DNA from: Candidatus Propionivibrio dominans
GTDB taxonomy: Bacteria > Pseudomonadota > Gammaproteobacteria > Burkholderiales > Rhodocyclaceae
Length of the DNA: 64,000 nucleotides
Direction of reading: 5' to 3'
NCBI GenBank assembly: GCA_016709335.1
Contig: JADJNC010000067.1
Location: 124,001-188,000, forward strand
The notes beneath the pieces are model-generated. The model did not search any database. It saw nothing but the letters and a program-made list of their open reading frames with translations, and was not told the DNA's origin. Shown here in pieces: positions 9,247-16,394 of this stretch (within the stretch, counting starts at the first letter, position 1; each line of letters opens with the position of its first letter). The position numbers were made by a program, and so were the translations under genes.

Positions 9247-11053
9247 AATTGAGCCTCAACTCGGGATTCTGCTCCTCCTTTTTGAGGAAGCAATTGCCCA
9301 CCGCCAGCGCTTCGATTTCGGTACCCATAAAGCAGCGGAAAGCGTCTTCCGGAGTGCATACGATGGGTTCGCCACGCACATTAAAACTGGTATTGACGAT
9401 GACCGGGCAGCCGGTCTGCTGCTTGAAGGCCGAGATCAGTGCGTGATAGCGCGGATTGGTCTCGGCATGTACGGTCTGGATGCGTGCCGAATAATCGACG
9501 TGGGTAACCGCGGGGATTTCCGAGCGTGGCACGTTGAGTTTTTCAATGCCGAACAAGGCTTGTTCCGCTTCGGACATCGCACGGCGGCGGTTCTTGACCA
9601 CATCCGCTACCAGCAGCATGTAGGGGCTGTCGCCCTCCAGCTCGAACCAGTCGGCCACGTCATCCCGTAACACGGAAGGAGCGAACGGACGGAACGATTC
9701 GCGGTATTTGACCTTTAGATTAAGCACCGACTGCATGGCAGGGGAGCGGGCATCGCCTAGGACCGAGCGGCCACCCAGGGCGCGTGGGCCGAACTCCATG
9801 CGCCCCTGGAACCAGCCCAGTGCCTTGCCTTCGGCCAGTGCTGTGGCGCCGGCCTGAAACAGTCCGGCATCATCAAGCACGCTGAATTTCGCACCGACTG
9901 CGCTCAGGCGACGCTCTATATCGGATTGTCCGAAGGCCGGGCCGAGGTAGGAGCCGCTCATCGCGTCCCTGCCGTCAGCGCTTCTGGAATGTCCCAGATG
10001 AATATGGTGTACCGCCAGCGCAGCGCCCAGGGCTCCACCGGCATCGCCGGCTGCCGGCTGGATCCAGATGTTGTTGAATTGGCCATCGCGCAATACTTTG
10101 CCGTTTGCCACGCAGTTGAGCGCCACACCGCCCGCCAGACACAGGTTGCCGATACCCGTTTCCTGGCGGATGGCGCGGGTGAGGCGCAACACGATCAGTT
10201 CCGTTGCCGCTTGCAAGGAGGCCGCCAGATCCATGTGGCGCTGGGTCAGCAGCTCATTGGCCTGCCTCGGCGGACTGCAGAATAAATCGTGGAATTTCGG
10301 GCTGGTCATGGTCAGCCCGGTACAGTAGTTGAAATACGACTGATCCAGCCGGAACGAGCCGTCTTCTTTCAGATCGACCAGATGATCAAAAATTTGTTGA
10401 ACATATTTCGGTTCGCCATAAGGCGCCAGTCCCATCACCTTGTATTCACCCGAATTGACCTTGAAGCCGGTGTAGTAGGTAAAGGCGGAATAGAGCAGTC
10501 CGAGCGAGTGCGGGAAGTGGATTTCCTTTACGACTTCCAGCCGGTTGCCGCGCCCGATGGCCAGCGAAGTCGTCGCCCACTCGCCGACGCCATCCATGGT
10601 CAGCACGGCGGCCTCCTCGTACGGCGAAGGAAAGAAGGCGCTGGCGGCGTGACTCAGGTGGTGCTCGGAAAAACGCAGCCGGCTTTCCCAGTCATAGTCC
10701 GGAGCAAACTCTTTGAGCGCCTTGCGCAGCAAATCCTTCAGGAACAGTTTTTCACGCAGCCATACCGGAACCGCCATGCGGAAAGACTCGAATCCACGCG
10801 GCGCAAAGGCGACATAGGTTTCCAGCAGGCGTTCAAACTTGAGGAAGGGTTTGTCGTAAAAAGCAACATAATCCACGTCTCCGAGCGCGATACCGGCTTC
10901 CTGCAGGCAATAGTCAAGTGCATTTTTCGGGAACCCGGCATCGTGTTTTTTGCGGGTGAAACGCTCTTCCTGCGCTGCGGCAACGATCTGCCCATCGTGC
11001 AACAGGGCGGCGGCACTGTCGTGGTAGTAGGCGGAAATGCCTAGGACGTACAC
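9221..11053 (-). CDS. Carbamoyltransferase, NodU/TobZ/SxtI family
   Basis: A 610-residue O-carbamoyltransferase. Family members transfer a carbamoyl group from carbamoyl phosphate, through carbamoyl-AMP, to a hydroxyl on a sugar or other acceptor. The start MYVLGISAYYHDSAAAL and EEERFTRKKHD-like segment (here QEERFTRKKHDAGFP) are typical. The conserved His cluster HHLSHAASAFFPS is near residue 135, TMDGVGEWATTS near 155, and FGPRALGGRSVLGD begins the YrdC-like nucleotide site. The start codon is GTG. Upstream lie the DUF5989 and SxtJ-like genes, the same trio as SxtI, SxtK and SxtJ of saxitoxin clusters. The setting suggests the acceptor is a cell-surface glycan, not a toxin. Confidence 0.92.
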   Translation of the reverse strand: MYVLGISAYYHDSAAALLHDGQIVAAAQEERFTRKKHDAGFPKNALDYCLQEAGIALGDVDYVAFYDKPFLKFERLLETYVAFAPRGFESFRMAVPVWLREKLFLKDLLRKALKEFAPDYDWESRLRFSEHHLSHAASAFFPSPYEEAAVLTMDGVGEWATTSLAIGRGNRLEVVKEIHFPHSLGLLYSAFTYYTGFKVNSGEYKVMGLAPYGEPKYVQQIFDHLVDLKEDGSFRLDQSYFNYCTGLTMTSPKFHDLFCSPPRQANELLTQRHMDLAASLQAATELIVLRLTRAIRQETGIGNLCLAGGVALNCVANGKVLRDGQFNNIWIQPAAGDAGGALGAALAVHHIHLGHSRSADGRDAMSGSYLGPAFGQSDIERRLSAVGAKFSVLDDAGLFQAGATALAEGKALGWFQGRMEFGPRALGGRSVLGDARSPAMQSVLNLKVKYRESFRPFAPSVLRDDVADWFELEGDSPYMLLVADVVKNRRRAMSEAEQALFGIEKLNVPRSEIPAVTHVDYSARIQTVHAETNPRYHALISAFKQQTGCPVIVNTSFNVRGEPIVCTPEDAFRCFMGTEIEALAVGNCFLKKEEQNPELRLNYETAFELD

Positions 11054-11063
11054 GGATGGCCGC

Positions 11064-11213
11064 CTAGAACAGGGTATAGATAAACGGTGCCACGGCGCTG
11101 CCCTGTGCCAGAACTATCAGCGCACCCAATACCACCATCATGACAAGGATAGGCAGCAGCCAGTATTTTTTCCGGCTGCGCATGAACGCCCAAAGTTCCT
11201 TGAGAAAAGACAT
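11064..11213 (-). CDS. DUF5989 (SxtK-like) small membrane protein
   Basis: A 49-residue protein beginning MSFLKELWAFMRSRKKYWL, with a single membrane segment (LLPILVMMVVLGALIVL) and ending APFIYTLF. This is the usual form of DUF5989 proteins, which are found between an SxtJ-type gene and a carbamoyltransferase. A basic patch before the membrane segment suggests the N-terminus is cytoplasmic. It starts 11 bases after the SxtJ-like stop codon and ends 10 bases before the carbamoyltransferase start. Its function is unknown; the fixed gene order suggests it belongs to the carbamoylation complex. Confidence 0.85.
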   Translation of the reverse strand: MSFLKELWAFMRSRKKYWLLPILVMMVVLGALIVLAQGSAVAPFIYTLF

Positions 11214-11224
11214 GTCTGAAACTC

Positions 11225-11644
11225 CTAAAACTGGTTTTTGAGCGACTCGGCGTCCGGCCCCGGCGGGTTACGGGCAATCCAGTACGTTGTGGCGGTACGG
11301 TCGAAACGCTGGCGCAGGAGATCCTTGCCTAACAGGCGCATAAAAAACCCGGTCGGGGTGAATACGCCATAAAAAAGAATTCCCAGTGCGATCGGGCTGA
11401 CGATGCGGTGCAGCAGCAGACCGAATTTCGTCCATGCGCGGTTGGCCGGGGAAAGGATTTTAGGGGCAACGAGGGCCAGCAGCAAAAATACCGCCGACAG
11501 CCCCAGCGCCCATAGCCTTATGCCGCCACCATGGAGCAGGGGCAGCAGTCCGACGATTACAAAAAAAACAGTAAAAACAAAGCCAAACGAGCGATCAGAA
11601 GAGCCTTGGGTGGGGTCGGTATGTCGTGGAGTATGTTCGTGCAT
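11225..11644 (-). CDS. SxtJ family membrane protein
   Basis: A 139-residue protein with a short His/Thr-rich head and three or four hydrophobic segments (FGFVFTVFFVIVGLLPLL, LWALGLSAVFLLLALVAP, IALGILFYGVFTP). The ending, in which a QRFD segment is followed by TTYWIARNPPGP, is the SxtJ signature. SxtJ proteins accompany NodU-type carbamoyltransferases; none has, as far as I know, a demonstrated activity. It is the first gene of the minus-strand operon, and the 400 bases upstream should hold the promoter. Confidence 0.85.
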   Translation of the reverse strand: MHEHTPRHTDPTQGSSDRSFGFVFTVFFVIVGLLPLLHGGGIRLWALGLSAVFLLLALVAPKILSPANRAWTKFGLLLHRIVSPIALGILFYGVFTPTGFFMRLLGKDLLRQRFDRTATTYWIARNPPGPDAESLKNQF

Positions 11645-12053
11645 GGGAATAAGTCGTAATTACGTAGTATCTACTCAAGTGAATTGGCTAAGCACTGATT
11701 GTCGGCGGTTATTGAACTTGTCCGGTTCAATTGCTCATGAATAGTGTGCTATATCTTTTGTGCACGAGTGGCGACCAAGAGTATAGTCCGAGTCCGGTTT
11801 TCACGCTCACGACCGGACACCTGATGTGCTGCAAAACTCCGGAAACGGACAACTCGGGAGTTTACAACACAATGGAGGTCAGTGGGCATGAATGGCCATA
11901 CAATGCCGTGAAATCAATTTGCATACAACTCAGCGAACTGTCGGACAGAAAGCGAGCCGATCGACCCCATGCCGGAATGACTAAACGTATCCCGCTCTTG
12001 CTTTCAAACAACACCTGTCCGGCAGATGCACCCTTCCACGGAACGCAAGCACC
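11645..12053. other. Intergenic region between divergent operons; ends in a duplicated gene remnant
   Basis: No intact gene. It should hold promoters for both the SxtJ operon (minus) and the acyltransferase unit (plus). An inverted repeat lies at 11711-11731. From about 11986 the sequence matches the 3' end of the kinase gene at 14660-14734: frame remnant KRIPLLLSNNTCPADAP here against YRIPRLLSKNTCPIDEP there. Both remnants stop seven bases inside the following acyltransferase gene. Confidence 0.55.
11711..11731. promoter_or_regulatory. Inverted repeat, possible operator
   Basis: ATTGAAC, seven bases, GTTCAAT: perfect 7-base arms about 67 bases upstream of the SxtJ-like start. It could be a regulator site for the carbamoyltransferase operon; no matching regulator is visible in the window. 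Confidence 0.3.
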
Positions 12054-12941
12054 ATGCTGAGTCGCATTTTCAGTCATCTTGCTGTCGCCCTGCTCTGGCT
12101 GCTGCACCTTTTGCCCTTGCCGGTTCTGGCCATCGTTGGCCGGGGCCTGGGGTGGCTGTTTTATTTCATCGCCGGGCGCCGCCGGAAAATTGCTCTCGTC
12201 AATCTGACCCTGTGCTTCCCCGAGCTTGGTGAACACGAACGCAAACAACTGGCCACAGCCAGCTTCCAGGCGCTCGGGCGCAGTATTCTGGAGCGCAGCA
12301 TTCTCTGGTGGGGTAGTCGGGAGCGAATTTCACGACTGATCAAGCTCGTCGGCGAAGAAAAGATACGCTCCCTTCACGAGGCCGCTCGTCCGGTCCTTCT
12401 GCTGGCTCCACCCTTCGTCGGTCTCGATGTGGGCGCCCTGGCTGTCGCCATGCGCTTTGATGGCGTAACAATCTATGCTGCACAGCGAAATGAAGTGTTC
12501 GAGCGCGTCGTCCTTAAAGGTCGCCACCGGTTCGGCAACACACTTATGCTGTCGCGGCAAGACGGTGCCCGAGCCACCATCAAGGCCATGAAGTCCGGTC
12601 GGCTGTTCTACTATCTGCCAGATTAGAATTTTCGTCGGCGCGACTCCATTTTTGTCCCGTTTTTCGGAGTCCAGACGGCGACCATAAGCGGATTGTCACG
12701 GCTTTCCAAGGCGGCAGGTGCCGCCGTCGTTCCCTGCATCACGCTCATGCTTCCGGGCGGCGAGGGGTACTGTTTGGAGATTGGCGATGCCTGGACGGAT
12801 TTTCCGACTGAGGATGTCTTGGCCGATACGGCGCGCATGAATGCCTGGATCGAGTCTGTCATTCGTACCATGCCGGAACAGTACTTCTGGTTGCATCGCC
12901 GTTTCAAGACGCGTCCTCGGGGCGAAAAATCACCCTACTAG
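11986..12941 (+). repeat. Duplicated kinase-tail plus acyltransferase block, copy 1
   Basis: This block is a diverged direct copy of 14660-15615. In both, 68 bases of kinase 3' end precede an acyltransferase frame of exactly 888 bases. The copies lie 2674 bases apart in the same orientation, with the methyltransferase and kinase genes between them. Copy 1 carries the inactivating changes. Confidence 0.8.
12054..12941 (+). pseudogene. LpxL/HtrB-type acyltransferase, inactivated copy
   Basis: The reading frame matches the intact gene at 14728-15615 along its full length but has two lesions. The catalytic HX4D motif, HFVGLD in the intact copy, reads PFVGLD here (CAC to CCC). An amber codon at 12624-12626 replaces a leucine (GAT TAG where the other copy has GAC CTG). 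The frame stays open after the stop, through SIFVPFFGVQTATISG and TMPEQYFWLHRRFKTRP, to 12941. These are substitutions and not indels, so sequencing error is less likely than real decay. The family acylates lipid A at the inner membrane; this copy should not. Confidence 0.85.
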
Positions 12942-13369
12942 CCTCCAATCCAATGTCACTCGGTTCCCGTATCCTTTGGGCTTGATTGAGCATAGCCTGA
13001 TACCCTGCCTGCTCAGGCCGAACAAACCGATCAGACCGGCATCCCGGATGACGTCAGCGGGCTTAAAGAGATGAAACGCCGCAAATACATGTTGACGCCC
13101 GCACTTGGGCGCCTTGAACGCCGAAAACCAAGGTGCAGATTGCTTCGGGAAATCCAGGCGGCGCAGCCCCGCAGGCCCATCGCGCAATTGCCAGCCTGCT
13201 GCCAGCCTTGAGTCCTCAGGCGGGGCGTGATATGGTCGGCAATTCAATTCGTTGCTCTCGAAACACAAGCCCGCAAGGCAAAGAGAGAGTCACTACGAAA
13301 AATTTCCGTTACAACTCAAAGCGTAGAGTTATTCAATTTCCCATGCGGGGCGAGGTGAAATAGCCGTAT
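12942..13369. other. Intergenic, nothing clear
   Basis: About 430 bases with no convincing gene; reading frames on either strand look random. The last 70 bases turn AT-rich and lead into the methyltransferase start, so a plus-strand promoter is likely there. This stretch follows the dead acyltransferase copy and may be duplication debris. Confidence 0.4.
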
Positions 13370-13897
13370 ATGAAACATACCCACTACATCAGGCAGAGCT
13401 ATTTGTTCTGCAAGTATCGAAACCATGTTCTTGGCATTGAGAAGTATCTGACTGGTAAGAATGTCCTGGAAGTCGGCCCAAACAAGGGCGCACTATTTGC
13501 CCAATACTATCCACAGGCGAAGAAATATACCCTGCTCGAACCCAATAGGCATTTTGAAAAATACTATATCAAGCTCCAGAAAAAGCACCCGAATCTGCAT
13601 TACAAGATCGGCGGCTTTGAGGCTTTCAGTACTGACGAGACATTCGATACGATAGTCATGATGGCCGTGATATCGCATATAAAGCTGGACTCGCAAAGTA
13701 TATTCGCCAGGATTGATTCGTTGCTGAATAAGGGAGGTTTTCTGATCGTCGAGACAAACAATACAAAGAGAAATCTGGAGGTATTCGCTCTTTGTGACCG
13801 AAACTACGAAAAGATCGAAGCCAAGGCGTCCTATAGTGGAATCATGAAGTGGCTGAAGATCGATTACAGGAACGTATTGATTTACAGAAAAGCCTGA
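13370..13897 (+). CDS. Class I SAM-dependent methyltransferase
   Basis: A 175-residue protein. The SAM-binding glycine motif is NVLEVGPNKGALF near residue 30, followed by an acidic YTLLEPN strand end (motif II) and FDTIVMMAVISHI (motif IV region) near 95. It is short for the class. Codon use is AT-richer and lysine-rich compared with neighbours, a sign of foreign origin. The kinase gene begins three bases after its stop. The substrate is unknown; position inside an LPS cluster suggests a sugar or lipid head group. Confidence 0.8.
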   Translation: MKHTHYIRQSYLFCKYRNHVLGIEKYLTGKNVLEVGPNKGALFAQYYPQAKKYTLLEPNRHFEKYYIKLQKKHPNLHYKIGGFEAFSTDETFDTIVMMAVISHIKLDSQSIFARIDSLLNKGGFLIVETNNTKRNLEVFALCDRNYEKIEAKASYSGIMKWLKIDYRNVLIYRKA

Positions 13898-13900
13898 CCA

Positions 13901-14734
13901 GTGCAAATCAAGAATCTGCTCAAGAAAAACCATATTACCGTCGACGATGGCAAGAAGGAGGTCATCAAAGTAGTTGGGACTCCGTTCAGGTCACTTACGA
14001 AAATCTGGTGCCGGCATGAAGCAGAATGCCTCTTGCAGCTCTCGGAACTGGGGTTTACGAACGCTCCGAAACTCATCTCTTCATCCGTCAACAGCTTTGT
14101 CATGGAGAAGGTCGAGGGGCCATCCTTGCGCGGTCGCAAGCCTGTCGATGAACAGATTTTTCTGCGTCTCATGGATGTTATTCGCAAACTTCATGACTTG
14201 GGATTTGCCCATGGAAATCTTCGCCCCAACAACATTTATATCAAAGAGGGTAACGAACCGGTCTTGATTGACTTCGAGACCTGTTGCCGGATACACAACC
14301 CGCTGTTCCTCCTGGCCAGGTTTAGCGACCACGTGAGGTTGCACTGGTTATGGCAATCACGAGTCGTGCAGTCCAATCCGGAACTGGTACGGGCGAAATT
14401 TCCGCGATACGTATTGCTGGCAATGTTTGTCATTACGCCAATCAGCAGGTTTGGTAGTATCGTGGAATCTGCCAAGAAGAGCTTGAAAAGGTCGCTCAAG
14501 GCTTCTGCCGAGCCAAGAGAAGCACCGTCCAGAGTTGAGAACAAGGGCGCAGGCACCTGGCAGACTCTCAGGCTCGTAGCGAAAGTCGGGATTGAATTGC
14601 GTATGTGCAATGAAAATGTTGGCGGGACGCTCCTCCAGATGTCTCAGTTCGACGCTTATCGTATCCCGCGCTTGCTTTCAAAAAACACCTGCCCGATAGA
14701 TGAGCCTGTCTTTGGCTCGCAAGCACCATGCTGA
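13901..14734 (+). CDS. LPS-kinase-like protein with altered catalytic loop
   Basis: A 277-residue protein-kinase-fold protein of the Kdo/heptose kinase kind, GTG start. It has a clear VMEKVEGPSLRG hinge, a catalytic loop reading FAHGNLRPNNIYI near residue 105, and a metal-binding LIDFETC near 122. The catalytic Asp expected in HGD is Asn here, so it may be a pseudokinase. The C-terminal 40 or so residues (through YRIPRLLSKNTCP) overlap the block that is duplicated at 11986. The stop codon lies seven bases inside the next gene, so it is coupled to the acyltransferase. Confidence 0.75.
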   Translation: MQIKNLLKKNHITVDDGKKEVIKVVGTPFRSLTKIWCRHEAECLLQLSELGFTNAPKLISSSVNSFVMEKVEGPSLRGRKPVDEQIFLRLMDVIRKLHDLGFAHGNLRPNNIYIKEGNEPVLIDFETCCRIHNPLFLLARFSDHVRLHWLWQSRVVQSNPELVRAKFPRYVLLAMFVITPISRFGSIVESAKKSLKRSLKASAEPREAPSRVENKGAGTWQTLRLVAKVGIELRMCNENVGGTLLQMSQFDAYRIPRLLSKNTCPIDEPVFGSQAPC

Positions 14735-15615
14735 GCCGCATTCTCAGTCACCTCGCTGTTGCCCTGCTCTGGCTGTTGCACCTTTTGCCCTTGCCGGTTC
14801 TGGCCATTTTGGGCCGGGGCCTGGGGTGGCTGTTTTATTACATCGCCAGGCGCCGCCGGAAAATTGCTCTCGTCAATCTGGCCCTGTGCTTCCCCGAGCT
14901 TGGCGAACACGAACGCAAACAACTGGCCAGGGCCAGCTTCCAGGCAATCGGACGCAGTATTCTTGAGCGCAGCATTCTCTGGTGGGGAAGTCGGGAACGA
15001 ATTTCACGACTGATAAAGCTCGTCGGTGAAGAAAAGTTACGCTCCCTTCACGAGGCCGCTCGTCCGGTCATCCTGCTGGTTCCGCACTTCGTCGGACTCG
15101 ATGCCGCTGGCGTGGCAATCGCCATGCGTTATGACAGTGTAAGCATCTATGCCGCACAAAAAAATGAAGTGTTCAATCGACTTCTCTTCAAGGGTCGCCA
15201 ACGGTTTGGCGATCAACTCCTCCTGTCTCGACAGGACGGTGTACGCGCAACAGTCAAGGCCATGAAATCGGGGCGCCCATTTTTCTACCTGCCTGACCTG
15301 AATTTTCGTCGGCGCGATTCGATTTTTGTCCCGTTTTTCGGAGTCCAGACGGCGACCATAAGCGGAGTGTCACGGCTTTCCAAGGCGGCAGGCGCCGCCG
15401 TCTTGCCCTGCATCACGCGCATGCTTCCGGGCGGCGAGGGATACCGCGTGGAAATTGGCGATGCCTGGACGAATTTCCCGACAGAGGATTTCGTGGCCGA
15501 TACGGCGCGCATGAATGCCTGGATCGAGTCTGTCATTCGTACCATGCCGGAGCAATATTACTGGGTGCACCGGCGTTTTAAAACCCGCCCCCCGGGTGAG
15601 CCAGGGTTTTACTGA
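14728..15615 (+). CDS. LpxL/HtrB-type lipid A acyltransferase
   Basis: A 295-residue inner-membrane acyltransferase with an N-terminal hydrophobic anchor (LLHLLPLPVLAILGRGLG). The catalytic HX4D motif HFVGLD is near residue 117. Further conserved blocks are FYLPDLNFRRRDS and PFFGVQTATISG, and the end MPEQYYWVHRRFKTRPP is typical of LpxL/LpxM. It transfers a fatty acyl chain to a Kdo2-lipid A precursor. It overlaps the upstream kinase-like gene by seven bases and precedes an InaA-type kinase, so it is likely one operon. It is less like the lpxL at 38370 than like its dead twin at 12054, so this is an accessory acyltransferase. Confidence 0.9.
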   Translation: MLSRILSHLAVALLWLLHLLPLPVLAILGRGLGWLFYYIARRRRKIALVNLALCFPELGEHERKQLARASFQAIGRSILERSILWWGSRERISRLIKLVGEEKLRSLHEAARPVILLVPHFVGLDAAGVAIAMRYDSVSIYAAQKNEVFNRLLFKGRQRFGDQLLLSRQDGVRATVKAMKSGRPFFYLPDLNFRRRDSIFVPFFGVQTATISGVSRLSKAAGAAVLPCITRMLPGGEGYRVEIGDAWTNFPTEDFVADTARMNAWIESVIRTMPEQYYWVHRRFKTRPPGEPGFY

Positions 15616-15631
15616 GGTATATACAATCCTG

Positions 15632-16303
15632 ATGAATGCGAACAAGCGTATTGGCAACTCCGTCCCCGCAGATTTTGATGAATGGTGGAACGCACCAGGA
15701 GAATGGGTCGAGGAGCCCAATCAGCGCCGTAACGGCTGGAGTGGAATGATGCGACTCCGGATTGGCGCTCGCTTGTATTACATAAAGAAGCAGTGCAACC
15801 ACCTTTTTCGCTCCCTGCGCCACCCTTTCGGCTGGCCGACCGCAAGCCGCGAGTATCAGAACATTCTCACCCTCAAGGCCCTCGGGCTAATTGTTCCAGA
15901 GCCGGTCTTTCACGGCGCCCGCAGGAACGCGAATGGTTTTGAGGCCCTGCTTGTTACTGAAGAGCTGAGCGGTTTTTCTGCCCTGAGCGATCAAACCGGA
16001 CTGGATCTCCCGGCCAGAGAGACACTGGCCAGGGAGGTTGGTCGAATTCTTGGCATATTGCATAACGCTCACCTGCAGCATAGCTGCCTGTACGGCAAAC
16101 ATGTCATGGCGCGCTGGCAGGATGCGATGCCGGAGATCGCTCTCATTGATCTCGAAAAACTGCGTCGTCCAGTACTGCCGTGGCGTGCCGCACGTCACGA
16201 TCTTGATCAACTCAAGCGACATCAGTTCATCTGGTCGGAAAGTGAATGGGATCTTCTTGAGCAGTCCCACAGGCACGACTTGCGCAAAGAGCAAGAGCGT
16301 TAG
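15632..16303 (+). CDS. InaA/WaaP-type lipopolysaccharide kinase
   Basis: A 223-residue protein, taking ATG 15632 because the frame upstream of it is the 3' end of the acyltransferase gene in another phase. The kinase-like core includes REYQNILTLKALGLIVPEP, the hinge LLVTEELSGFSALSD, HSCLYGKHVMARWQD and IALIDLEKLRRP. A cysteine in place of the catalytic-loop Asp is usual in the InaA branch, as I recall. It probably phosphorylates an inner-core sugar of LPS at the cytoplasmic face. It starts 16 bases after the acyltransferase stop codon. Confidence 0.82.
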   Translation: MNANKRIGNSVPADFDEWWNAPGEWVEEPNQRRNGWSGMMRLRIGARLYYIKKQCNHLFRSLRHPFGWPTASREYQNILTLKALGLIVPEPVFHGARRNANGFEALLVTEELSGFSALSDQTGLDLPARETLAREVGRILGILHNAHLQHSCLYGKHVMARWQDAMPEIALIDLEKLRRPVLPWRAARHDLDQLKRHQFIWSESEWDLLEQSHRHDLRKEQER

Positions 16304-16394
16304 CAGCGCCCCTGATGAGACGGGTATACTTGGAATTGGCTGTGTGGGTTGTTTTCTGCCCGATTGAGCGACGTAATCCTTCGAGACGCATACT

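Noticed and set aside
9221..11053. Saxitoxin-type biosynthesis
   Set aside because: Only the SxtI/J/K-like trio is present; no SxtA polyketide-type or other toxin genes. Surface glycan modification is the simpler reading.
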